Shown: positions 17,009-24,376 of the stretch, one piece after another
Layout of the letters: each line of letters starts with the position of its first letter
Numbering within the stretch: position 1 is the stretch's first letter
Assembly: GCF_910593845.1 (NCBI RefSeq)
Contig: NZ_CAJVAS010000008.1
Span: 62,001-126,000, forward strand
Length of the DNA: 64,000 nucleotides
Reading direction: 5' to 3'
From: Paenibacillus solanacearum
GTDB taxonomy: Bacteria > Bacillota > Bacilli > Paenibacillales > NBRC-103111
Notes under the pieces: generated by a model
Told to the model about the DNA's origin: nothing
The model's database searches: none
What the model saw: the letters and a program-made list of their open reading frames with translations, nothing else
Translations under genes and position numbers: made by a program

Positions 17009-17723
17009 AGTAACCGGATTGCGCAAAACGTTCGGCAAAAATGAAATATTGCGCGGGATCGACCTCGAGGTCGGGAAGGGCGAAGTGGTTGTCGTCATCG
17101 GCCCGAGCGGTTCGGGGAAGAGCACATTCCTGCGCTGCTTGAACCTGCTGGAGCAGCCGAGCGGAGGAGACATCGAATTCGAGGGCGTGTCGCTGTTAAA
17201 TAACAAACATAATCTCGACCAGCTGCGCCAGCGGATGGGCATGGTGTTTCAGCAGTTCAATCTGTTCCCGCACATGACGATTCTCGATAATATTACGCTC
17301 GCCCCGCGCAAGCTGAAGAAGCTGAGCGCTGCAGCGGCCGGCGATATCGCGCACGGGCTGCTCCGCCGCATCGGACTTGCGGATAAGGCGGGCAGTTACC
17401 CGGGCCAGCTGTCCGGCGGACAGAAGCAGCGCATTGCGATCGCCCGCGCGCTGGCGATGTCGCCGGCGGCGCTGCTGTTCGACGAGCCGACATCGGCGCT
17501 CGACCCCGAGATGGTCGGCGAGGTGCTGGACGTTATGAAGGAGCTTGCGGCGGAAGGGATGACGATGGTCGTCGTGACGCATGAGATGGGGTTCGCCAAG
17601 GAAGTCGGCACGAGGCTCATCTTCATGGACGGCGGCGTCATCGTAGAGCAGGGGAAGCCGGCGGACGTCTTCGCGAATCCGCAGCATCCGCGGACGAAAG
17701 AATTTTTAAGCAAAGTCTTATAA
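17001..17723 (+). CDS. Polar amino acid ABC transporter ATP-binding protein (probable CTG start)
   Basis: A 240-residue ABC ATPase of the GlnQ/ArtM type: Walker [10 protein letters not shown], signature LSGGQKQR, Walker [13 protein letters not shown] and switch THEMGF. No ATG exists at the expected N terminus. The frame opens after a TGA at 16992-16994. A CTG at 17001 gives the family-standard opening (M)[11 protein letters not shown] with GGAGAGGAGG 10 bases upstream. TTG at 17019 would remove the first strand of the fold. I therefore choose CTG; ATT at 17004 is another option. The overlap with the permease stop suggests translational coupling. Confidence 0.88.
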   Translation: MIKVTGLRKTFGKNEILRGIDLEVGKGEVVVVIGPSGSGKSTFLRCLNLLEQPSGGDIEFEGVSLLNNKHNLDQLRQRMGMVFQQFNLFPHMTILDNITLAPRKLKKLSAAAAGDIAHGLLRRIGLADKAGSYPGQLSGGQKQRIAIARALAMSPAALLFDEPTSALDPEMVGEVLDVMKELAAEGMTMVVVTHEMGFAKEVGTRLIFMDGGVIVEQGKPADVFANPQHPRTKEFLSKVL

Positions 17724-17736
17724 CGCACGGCAATCG

Positions 17737-17784
17737 AAATGCCGCGGAGGACCCGAACGAATCGGGAACGCCGCGGCATTTTTC
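17737..17784 (+). terminator. Intrinsic terminator of the amino acid ABC operon
   Basis: AATGCCGCGG pairs perfectly with CCGCGGCATT, with an inner CCCGA/TCGGG stem, followed by TTTTTCTT. Confidence 0.88.
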
Positions 17785-17818
17785 TTGGGATATCGGGTTG
17801 GAAGATTGAAGGTGTCGC

Positions 17819-18997
17819 TTATTTGCCCGCGTCATTCACGCTGCGGTTGAATTCGTCGCGCACCGCTTGCAGCACCGACGGATCTGATACCGCATCATAG
17901 GCTGTATACGCCAGCGCCTTGGCGCCAAGCAGCATGCCTTCGAAGGCGCGCGGCTGCATGGCCAGATCGCGGAATTCCTTCGTATGGAGCAGGTGCGTTT
18001 GGTCAATGACCTTCACGTACGGATGTATCGCCGGGCAATGGCGGGAGACGTTGCCGAGATCGACCGAGCCGTGATCTTTGCCGTAAGCGACCTCCTCCTC
18101 GGGAACGCCGAGCAAGCCCAGATTGCGGGTGAACAAGCCGGATAGCGTCTCGTTTGTGATCAGCTCGTCGTACGAGTACTCGTAATTGGACGTGCGCAGC
18201 GTGCAGCCGGTTTGCAGCGCGGCGCCTTCCGCGCAGCGCAGCACTTTCTGCACCGTCGCATCCGTGTAAGGGCGGTTCGCGGCCCGGATATAAAATTGCG
18301 CGACGGCGTAATCGGGTATAATGTTAGGCGCTTTGCCGCCCTCCGTAATAATGCCGTGAATGCGCGTGTGGCTCTCGAGCTGCTGCCGTAGCGCATTGAT
18401 CGATTGGAACAGGAGCAATACGGCGTCGAGCGCGTTGACGCCTTCATGCGGACTGGCTGCGGCGTGAGCGGCTTTGCCGAAATATTCGAATTGGACTGCA
18501 TCCATCGCGAGCGATTCGCCCGATCTTTCGTACATATGATACGGATGCGCCATAAGCGCAAAGTCGACGTCGTCGAATAAGCCGGCGGCCGCCATCGTCA
18601 CTTTCGCGCCGCGCGTTTCCTCCGCAGGCGTGCCGTATACCCGGATCGTTCCTCCCAGCTCGTTGATGACCGCTTTCAGGCCGACGGCCGCCGCGAGGCT
18701 CATCATGCAGATCAGGTGGTGCCCGCACGCGTGCCCGAGCTCGGGAAGCGCATCGTACTCGCAAAGAAACGCAATCGTCGGCCCCGGCTTGGCCGAACGG
18801 TAGGTGCCGATAAACGCGGTAGGGAGATCCAGCACCGGAGTCTGCACTTCGAATCCTTGGCGGCGCAGCTCATCGGTGAGCCGAGCGGAAGCTTTCCATT
18901 CTTCGTTTCCAAGCTCCGGGTTTTCTCCGATAAATCGGGAGATCGCAGTGAAATGATCGGCCTGGCGTTCGATGGCGGAGGCGATGTGCTGCTTCAT
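17819..18997 (-). CDS. M20 family amidohydrolase / peptidase (PM20D2 or AbgB-like)
   Basis: A 392-residue M20D-type metallo-amidohydrolase. Metal-binding and catalytic blocks are visible: FLCEYDALPELGHACGHH (Asp and His ligands), YGTPAEET (catalytic Glu), MAHPYHM and the dimerisation-domain segment IITEGGKAPNIIPDYA. Members remove N-acyl or aminoacyl groups (aminoacylase, p-aminobenzoyl-glutamate hydrolase, beta-alanyl-lysine dipeptidase). The frame continues to 19075, but the ATG at 18997 follows AAAAAAGGAG. It is single and leftward, convergent with the amino acid importer, so scavenging of acylated amino acids would fit. Confidence 0.87.
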   Translation of the reverse strand: MKQHIASAIERQADHFTAISRFIGENPELGNEEWKASARLTDELRRQGFEVQTPVLDLPTAFIGTYRSAKPGPTIAFLCEYDALPELGHACGHHLICMMSLAAAVGLKAVINELGGTIRVYGTPAEETRGAKVTMAAAGLFDDVDFALMAHPYHMYERSGESLAMDAVQFEYFGKAAHAAASPHEGVNALDAVLLLFQSINALRQQLESHTRIHGIITEGGKAPNIIPDYAVAQFYIRAANRPYTDATVQKVLRCAEGAALQTGCTLRTSNYEYSYDELITNETLSGLFTRNLGLLGVPEEEVAYGKDHGSVDLGNVSRHCPAIHPYVKVIDQTHLLHTKEFRDLAMQPRAFEGMLLGAKALAYTAYDAVSDPSVLQAVRDEFNRSVNDAGK

Positions 18998-19056
18998 GGT
19001 TCGGATTCGCTCCTTTTTTACGTGTTTGAAGCTATTATAAACCATAGAACCCGGGC

Positions 19057-19096
19057 AAAACAAAGACCCCGGCATAACATTATGCGCGGGGTCTGC
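19057..19096 (-). terminator. Intrinsic terminator of the 58-residue gene (minus strand)
   Basis: On the minus strand AGACCCCG pairs with CGGGGTCT around GCAT/ATGC, then TTTGTTTT. It separates the small gene at 19121 from the M20 gene. Confidence 0.75.
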
Positions 19097-19120
19097 TTAT
19101 GTTCGGGCTGGCATAACTCG

Positions 19121-19297
19121 TTATTGAAAGCTGCGGCGCGGGTCGAGCAGTTGTTCGTCCAGCGATTTCTTGATTTTTTGCATCGCATCCACTTCGAGCT
19201 GATGATTTTGCGGAAAACGGACGCCCGTTAAGGCCAGAGCCTCGTTGACGGTTAATTCGACGGAAATTTTTTTCCCTTGCGCTTGTTGCATATCCAT
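19121..19297 (-). CDS. Small conserved-type hypothetical protein, 58 residues
   Basis: A 58-residue hydrophilic protein starting MDMQQAQGKKISVELTVNEA and ending LLDPRRSFQ. The ATG at 19297 has AAAAAGGAG 11 bases upstream, and the gene has its own terminator, so it is likely expressed. The sequence could form a beta strand followed by two helices. I do not recognise the family. The frame stays open upstream, but no other start has a ribosome binding site. Confidence 0.6.
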   Translation of the reverse strand: MDMQQAQGKKISVELTVNEALALTGVRFPQNHQLEVDAMQKIKKSLDEQLLDPRRSFQ

Positions 19298-19673
19298 AGT
19301 TGATCGCTCCTTTTTCAAGATATTCGGTGCGGACATCAAGAAAATCAAGAAAGCGGATTCATGTCGAGGAAGAAAATTCGTAAATTGTTGAAACCCTTGA
19401 TATTCCTCGTTTTTAATATAACATATCATGTAATGTATTTCAAGTCCGAACACAAAAAAGAGGCTCGTACATTTCAAGAGCAGCCTCTTCCCGAACGATA
19501 TGATGTTCCCGTCGCAAGAAAGCACTTCATACACGAATGATTTTCACGGCAAAGGGGTTATTTTCGAAGAAATTCCATCCAATCGCAAATGAATCGGAAG
19601 CGGGGCGGGGACGAACGGTTAGGCTCGGTCAGATACCCGAAGACAAGCATCGCGAAGCCGCTTAAGGCTTGTC
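19298..19673. other. Intergenic region without a gene
   Basis: No convincing coding sequence. The right half is A+T-rich. It holds one terminator-like hairpin (19453-19492), listed separately. The stretch 19380-19440 (TTTTTAATATAACATATC) could hold the leftward promoter of the 58-residue gene, but no clean -35/-10 pair was found. Confidence 0.5.
19453..19492 (-). terminator. Intrinsic terminator, probably for the Spo0E-like gene (minus strand)
   Basis: AAGAGGCT pairs with AGCCTCTT; on the minus strand the stem is followed by TTTTTTGTG. The nearest leftward gene upstream is the Spo0E-like gene at 19674. Confidence 0.7.
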
Positions 19674-19844
19674 CTATTTGATCGCATCCTTCATGCGAAT
19701 CCGCTGAAGCGTGACAATGAGCCGGTCGATCTGCTGGCTGAGCTCGACTACTTTCGGGTCGACGAAGCTTCCTGTTTCTTCCACGAGCAAGTAGAGCTGA
19801 TGCTGCATCCGTTCCAGGTTTTGTTGTAATTCGACTTCCTTCAT
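19674..19844 (-). CDS. Spo0E-like aspartyl-phosphate phosphatase
   Basis: A 56-residue protein reading MKEVELQQNLERMQHQLYLL at the start and ending RMKDAIK. The segment VELSQQIDRLIV carries the Spo0E family signature SQxLDxLI in a predicted two-helix hairpin. Members dephosphorylate phosphorylated Spo0A or related response regulators and delay sporulation. The gene is shorter than the usual ORF cut-off and a 99-codon frame overlaps it, but only this frame encodes a recognisable protein. It is a single leftward gene. Confidence 0.8.
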   Translation of the reverse strand: MKEVELQQNLERMQHQLYLLVEETGSFVDPKVVELSQQIDRLIVTLQRIRMKDAIK

Positions 19845-20021
19845 TGTTTGACCCCATTCATTTAGTAAATATTTTCTCGCTCCGAATCATTATAGTACGA
19901 ATTGAATTTGAAAATTGTAAATCGGTGTCGAACCGTATTATTAAATTTTCATTACATGCACAGAAGTGCATAAATAAAGGGAAATGAGCAAAAATAAACC
20001 TGATGGGAGGTGAGTTTACCG

Positions 20022-20168
20022 ATGGACAACGCGACGCCCAACACCAAAAACAATCCGAATTTCAAAGAAAACAAGTTTACCGAGGACGAGGCGGTCATGC
20101 ACGCGGATAAAGCGGCACACCGTCCGCCGAGCTTGAACGAGATTCCGAAGGAAACGAATCCGCAATAA
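20022..20168 (+). CDS. Small hydrophilic protein, 48 residues
   Basis: A 48-residue protein, MDNATPNTKNNPNFKENKF to KETNPQ, with no hydrophobic segment and many Asn, Lys, Pro and Glu residues. GGGAGGTGA lies 8 bases before the ATG and a terminator follows 58 bases after the stop, so it is probably real. The composition recalls minor acid-soluble spore proteins, but I see no family signature, so function is open. Confidence 0.6.
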   Translation: MDNATPNTKNNPNFKENKFTEDEAVMHADKAAHRPPSLNEIPKETNPQ

Positions 20169-20226
20169 CAGTCTAGCGCAGCATTTCCGCGAAGCGGTTA
20201 CGAACCGCAGCGTCATCACATGACCG

Positions 20227-20252
20227 AAAAACTCCGATTCCGGGGTTTTTCT
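20227..20252 (+). terminator. Intrinsic terminator of the 48-residue gene
   Basis: AAAAACTCCG pairs with CGGGGTTTTT (one G-T pair) around ATTC, then CTTT. Confidence 0.75.
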
Positions 20253-20425
20253 TTATTTCGCTGGCATCCGGCTTGACCGCAGCTTGCATCGCTTCCGCTT
20301 CAGGCGTCTCTGCCTCTACTAGCATGCGCCGGCGTATGGTTTTTATGAGCCCGGACATGGTATAGTTAGTAAAAACAGTACAGTCATGCGTCAAGCGGAT
20401 TTACGGAGTAAAGGAGAATCGCCGG

Positions 20426-21154
20426 ATGATCATCGTACGTAATTTAAGCAAAACATTTCCCCCGAATCACCGCGTCCTGCAGCGCATTAGCTTTCAGGCG
20501 GACGAGGGGGAGCTGGTTGCGCTCCTCGGCAAGAGCGGAAGCGGGAAGACGACGTTTTTTCGCTGCCTGATGCTGAAGGAAAAATGGGATGAAGGTCAAT
20601 ATATTTACGATGGCCAGGATATTTCTTCGGTGAACGCGTGGGAAAGGTTCCAGCTGCGCAAGCAGTGGGCTTACCTGGAGGAGAAGCCGGCCTTAAACCT
20701 TAACAAGTCGGCCTTGAAGAATGTGCTCAGCGCGCTGCTGTTCAAAAAATCATGGGTCCGTTTCCTGACGAATTCCGTCTCGGAAGACGATCATATGGAA
20801 GCAATGGACTACTTGGATAAAGTCGGTCTGCTCGACAAAGCGCATGAAAAGGTGGAAAAGCTGAGCGGCGGGGAGAAGCAGCGCGTTGCCATCTGCAAAG
20901 CGATGATCAAGGGGGCGAGAGTCATATACGCGGACGAGCCGGTCTCCGGTCTAGATCCGGAAGCGGCCAGCCTGATCATGCAAGATTTGCAAGCGATCTG
21001 CCGGAAGGAGAAGCTGCTCATCTTTTGCAGCCTGCATCAGGTGGAGCTGGCGGAGAAGTTCGGCTCGCGCATTTGGGGATTGTCGGACGGGAAGCTCACC
21101 GTCGACATCGCCGGCCGCCGTCTGACGCATCGCGAAAAGGAACTTATTTTTTAA
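20426..21154 (+). CDS. Orphan PhnC-like ABC transporter ATP-binding protein
   Basis: A 242-residue ABC ATPase with Walker A GKSGSGKTT, signature KLSGGEKQR, Walker B VIYADEPVSGLD and switch SLHQVELA. The Q-loop region and the long insert between residues 70 and 130 (LLFKKSWVRFLTNSVSEDD) resemble PhnC of phosphonate/phosphite importers. No permease or binding protein gene adjoins it: it is flanked by a 48-residue gene and by ypdA on the other strand. It may serve a transporter encoded elsewhere or act as a soluble ATPase. Confidence 0.8.
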   Translation: MIIVRNLSKTFPPNHRVLQRISFQADEGELVALLGKSGSGKTTFFRCLMLKEKWDEGQYIYDGQDISSVNAWERFQLRKQWAYLEEKPALNLNKSALKNVLSALLFKKSWVRFLTNSVSEDDHMEAMDYLDKVGLLDKAHEKVEKLSGGEKQRVAICKAMIKGARVIYADEPVSGLDPEAASLIMQDLQAICRKEKLLIFCSLHQVELAEKFGSRIWGLSDGKLTVDIAGRRLTHREKELIF

Positions 21155-21169
21155 AACATTCCAAACGAC

Positions 21170-21211
21170 AAAACCCGGCTTGCAGACCGAAAGCGCTGCA
21201 GCCGGGTTTTT
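21170..21211. terminator. Bidirectional terminator between the PhnC-like gene and ypdA
   Basis: AAAACCCGGCTTGCAG pairs with CTGCAGCCGGGTTTT (one bulge), with T-runs on both strands. It serves both converging genes. Confidence 0.85.
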
Positions 21212-21238
21212 GCTTGGTGTCTCATCGCATGGTGACGT

Positions 21239-22216
21239 CTAGACGGAGCTGGCGATATGTTTGGCGATCGAAACGCCGTGATAGCGTCCGGTTTCAATGA
21301 ACACTTCGTTCGCGTCCTTGCCGGATGCCGCGACGCCGGCGATGTACAGGCCGGGAACGGTCGTCTCCATCGAATCGGGATCATAGACCGGGTTGCCTTC
21401 GCCGTCGAGCTCCGCTCCCGTTTCCGTCAGCAAACGTCGGTCGGGACGAAAGCCTGTCAGCGCCAGAACGAAGTCGCTGGCAATCGTATCCTCCGCTCCG
21501 TCGCACAGCACGGTCACGCGGCCTTCCCGGATGCGGACGACGCGGGAACGAAACCGCATGGCAATGCGTCCTTTGGCGACCATGCTCTCGAAGATCGGGC
21601 GAACCCATGGCTTAATGTTCGGCGAGTAAGCATCGCCCCGGTACACGACAGTCACCTCCGCACCGACACGCAGCAAGTCCATTGCGGCATCAATGGCGGA
21701 ATTGTTGCCGCCGATGATCGTTACTTTCATCCCGGCATACGGGTGCGCTTCCCGGTAGTAGTGGGTGACATGCGGCAGCTCTTCGCCCGGGATGCCGAGC
21801 ATGTTCGGATGATCGAAATAACCGGTAGCCAGCACCACCTTGCCGGCGGCGACCTGCTTCGTGTGACCGAACCGGTCGGCGGTTTGCAGCAGGAACGTGC
21901 CGCCACTAGTCCGTTCCATGCGAGTTACGGTATGGTAGGAGCGGATGCGAAGCTTGCTCCGGTTCGCGACGTTGCGGTAGTAATGGAGCGCCTCCAGACG
22001 CGTCGGCTTCTCGCTTGGCGTCGTGAACGGGTAACCTCCGATTTCCAGCAGCTCCGGCGTACTGAAAAACTGCATATATGTTGGGTATAAATAGATGGAA
22101 TGCGTAATATTTTCTTTTTCGATCAGGAGCGGATCGATTCCGATCCGTTGCAGTTCAAGGGCAGCGGACAATCCGCAAGGACCGGCCCCCACAATGACGA
22201 CTTGTTCCCTTTCCAT
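21239..22216 (-). CDS. ypdA: YpdA family bacillithiol disulfide reductase
   Basis: A 325-residue FAD/NADPH flavoprotein. The FAD-binding GAGPCGL lies at residues 10-16, with the Cys characteristic of YpdA (Cys14 type), and a second Rossmann motif GGNNSAIDAA binds NADPH. TGFRPDRRLL and YIAGVAASGKDANEVFIE complete the family blocks. YpdA reduces bacillithiol disulfide and is part of the Firmicute bacillithiol redox system. No bshA/B/C genes are in the window. The ATG at 22216 has a weak ribosome binding site, but family length supports it. Confidence 0.9.
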   Translation of the reverse strand: MEREQVVIVGAGPCGLSAALELQRIGIDPLLIEKENITHSIYLYPTYMQFFSTPELLEIGGYPFTTPSEKPTRLEALHYYRNVANRSKLRIRSYHTVTRMERTSGGTFLLQTADRFGHTKQVAAGKVVLATGYFDHPNMLGIPGEELPHVTHYYREAHPYAGMKVTIIGGNNSAIDAAMDLLRVGAEVTVVYRGDAYSPNIKPWVRPIFESMVAKGRIAMRFRSRVVRIREGRVTVLCDGAEDTIASDFVLALTGFRPDRRLLTETGAELDGEGNPVYDPDSMETTVPGLYIAGVAASGKDANEVFIETGRYHGVSIAKHIASSV

Positions 22217-22346
22217 ATTGCGGCACCTCGTTCGTTATGATTGTCATGAGATCGGCTTGTATCCTACGTTCCATAGTACCCGATTCTACCTTCGGAATCC
22301 ACCGGATCGGAGCCGGAGCGCGGTCGGGTCACGCGATGGCGGTGGA

Positions 22347-22376
22347 TTGACAAGGCATGCGCCGGTTGCTTACGAT
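22347..22376 (+). promoter_or_regulatory. Possible promoter of the fucose mutarotase gene
   Basis: TTGACA (22347-22352), 18 bases, TACGAT (22371-22376). The -10 is weak (4 of 6). Confidence 0.45.
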
Positions 22377-22434
22377 GGACGCATAGGCGCTGCCATCATC
22401 GGCCTTTATTTATATTTTGCGGAGGTTGTACACG

Positions 22435-22872
22435 ATGTTGAAAGGAATTCCTACGATTCTTTCGCCCGAGCTGTTTAAAGTATTGATAGAAATGGGCCAC
22501 GGCGACGAGATCGTCCTCGCGGACTGCAATTTTCCTGCGGCAAGCCACGCCACCCGGCTCATACGTGCCGACGGCCACGGTATACCGGAGATGCTCGATG
22601 CGATACTCGCCTTTTTCCCGCTTGATTCCTATGCGGACCATGCGGCTGCGCTGATGCAGGTTGTTCCCGGCGATCCGGTCACTCCCGTCATATGGGATGT
22701 GTATAAGCAGCTGATTCAGAAGCATGAAGAGCAAGCGCATGCCATTGCATTCGAGGAACGGTTCGCGTTCTACGAGCGGACGAAGAAGGCGTATGCCGTT
22801 GTTGCGACCGGGGAGCGCGCGCAATATGCGAACATCATCTTGAAGAAGGGCGTAGTCCGACAGCATCAATAA
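22435..22872 (+). CDS. fucU: FucU/RbsD-type sugar mutarotase (L-fucose mutarotase)
   Basis: A 145-residue protein of the RbsD/FucU family, which interconverts anomers of fucose or ribose. The catalytic His is in EMGHGDEIVLADCNFP near residue 20, and the C-terminal block is YERTKKAYAVVATGE with ANIILKKG, as in FucU. The ATG at 22435 has GGAGGTT upstream and is preferred over the one at 22417. No fucose or ribose catabolic gene adjoins it, so it appears to be an orphan serving a pathway encoded elsewhere. Confidence 0.88.
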   Translation: MLKGIPTILSPELFKVLIEMGHGDEIVLADCNFPAASHATRLIRADGHGIPEMLDAILAFFPLDSYADHAAALMQVVPGDPVTPVIWDVYKQLIQKHEEQAHAIAFEERFAFYERTKKAYAVVATGERAQYANIILKKGVVRQHQ

Positions 22873-22921
22873 AAGCAAAGAACCGGCGCATTCACGTTCA
22901 TGCGCCGGTTCTTTGCTTTTG
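22872..22921. terminator. Bidirectional terminator between fucU and citrate synthase
   Basis: A 20-base perfect stem (AAAAGCAAAGAACCGGCGCA with its complement) around TTCACGTTCA. T-runs occur on both strands. Confidence 0.9.
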
Positions 22922-22966
22922 GGCCGTTGGACGAAGCCGCGGCAGGGGAATATGTCTACGCCATAC

Positions 22967-24070
22967 TTAGGTGTTCGTCTCTTGCGGCATCGGGCCTGTA
23001 TATACGGATTGCGGACGGAAGATGCGGTTCACCGAAGCTTGCTCGAGCAGGTGCGCCGTCCAGCCGACCACGCGCGCGACCGTAAACGTAGGCGTAAAGA
23101 GCGGCGTCGGCAGTGCGATCGCCCGCATGATGGAAGCGGCAAAAAATTCGACGTTCGTATACAGACGCCGGCCTGGCTTGTATTCCTCCAGCAGGCGAAT
23201 CGCCGTCTGCTCGACGTGAATGGCCAGATCGAACCACGGATCGTCGGCGGTGAGCCGCTCCGTCACCAGACGCAGCGCTTCGGCGCGCGGATCTTTCGTC
23301 TTGTACACGCGGTGCCCGAAGCCCATCAGCCTGCCGCCGCGGGACAGCACATCGCGAATCCACGGTTCGGCATTCGACTTGGACCCGATCTCGTCGAGCA
23401 TCGCGATGACCTCGGACGGCGCGCCGCCGTGCAGCGGCCCCTTCATCGCGCCGATGGCAGCGCTGACGGCCGAGGCCATGTCGGACTGCGTGGAGGAAAC
23501 GGCCCGTCCGGAGAATGTCGATGCGTTCATGCCATGCTCCATACCGAGGATCAAGTAGGCGTTCAACGCCTTGGCATGCGGCGCTTCCGGCAGCTTCCCG
23601 GACAGCATATACAAATAGTTGGACGTGTGGTCCAGGTGATCGAGCGGCTCGTGCCAGGGGAGTCTGTTTTGCTTCCGGTAACCGTAAGCGGCGATCGTCG
23701 GCAGTACCGCAGTCAGCTGCATCGCCTGTGCTTCCGTCGGCGGCCATGCGAACGCCCCTGTCGACATCGCGGATATGGCGGTCTGCATCATGCTCATGAG
23801 CGGCATGTCTTGGGGAAGCGCATCCATAATACGCTTGATATGTTCGGGCATGGCGCGATACGTCTTCAACTGCGCCGTAAACTTCGCTAATGTCTCTTCA
23901 TCCGGCAGCGAGCCGTGCCATAACAAGTATGCCGCTTGCTCGAATGTACAGGTAAGCGCCAAATCTTTCGCCCAATAGCCTCTATAAATCAAATGCCCTT
24001 TTTCTCCATCTACAAGACTGATGTCCGTTTCGGCGGCAACGACGCCTTCCAGACCGGTTACTTTTGCCAT
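22967..24070 (-). CDS. Citrate synthase family protein (CitA/PrpC-like)
   Basis: A 367-residue citrate/methylcitrate synthase. The catalytic His blocks are GMEHGMNASTF, MKGPLHGGAP and GFGHRVYKTKDPR. The third catalytic position lies in YTNVEFFAASIMRA, where most synthases have NVDF, so Glu replaces the usual catalytic Asp; this variant occurs in CitA-like minor synthases as far as I recall. It condenses acetyl- or propionyl-CoA with oxaloacetate. Starting at the ATG at 24070 behind GAGGTGAACC gives the standard opening VTGLEGVVAAETDISLVDG. No icd or mdh partner is nearby, so this is probably not the main Krebs-cycle enzyme. Confidence 0.87.
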   Translation of the reverse strand: MAKVTGLEGVVAAETDISLVDGEKGHLIYRGYWAKDLALTCTFEQAAYLLWHGSLPDEETLAKFTAQLKTYRAMPEHIKRIMDALPQDMPLMSMMQTAISAMSTGAFAWPPTEAQAMQLTAVLPTIAAYGYRKQNRLPWHEPLDHLDHTSNYLYMLSGKLPEAPHAKALNAYLILGMEHGMNASTFSGRAVSSTQSDMASAVSAAIGAMKGPLHGGAPSEVIAMLDEIGSKSNAEPWIRDVLSRGGRLMGFGHRVYKTKDPRAEALRLVTERLTADDPWFDLAIHVEQTAIRLLEEYKPGRRLYTNVEFFAASIMRAIALPTPLFTPTFTVARVVGWTAHLLEQASVNRIFRPQSVYTGPMPQETNT

Positions 24071-24376
24071 AAGGTTCACCTCATTCATGGATTGTCAATA
24101 GCTATGATTAGCATACGTCAAAGTGCGTGTTAAGTATAATTTATATATTTTATTTTTGCGATTAAAAATATTTATTCACACTTTTTTCTCTGAAAAATCG
24201 CAAGCCGCCGACCGTAAAAAGAAGTAGGAAGTAGAACACGGTTATCGTATGATGAGAGGTACGAGGAAGGAAATGGAAAGCCGGGCGCTGGCATATTCGA
24301 TACGAGCGGGATCATAGAATAGGATGCAAGACTATGAAACCGTAATGAATTGATTATGGAAATGGGGTCCGATTCG
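24071..24376. other. Divergent intergenic region, A+T-rich
   Basis: No gene seen. The stretch 24125-24185 is strikingly A+T-rich and probably carries the leftward promoter of the citrate synthase gene (TTAACA and TAATCA are possible elements on the minus strand) and a rightward one for the phosphodiester glycosidase. No cre-like site or terminator was recognised. Confidence 0.4.

Noticed and set aside
19558..19857. A 99-codon frame on the minus strand
   Set aside because: It covers the Spo0E-like gene in another frame. The short frame has the family signature; this one does not.
20173..20394. 73-codon frame on the minus strand between the 48-residue gene and the PhnC-like ATPase
   Set aside because: It overlaps the terminator hairpin, lacks a ribosome binding site and resembles no protein.
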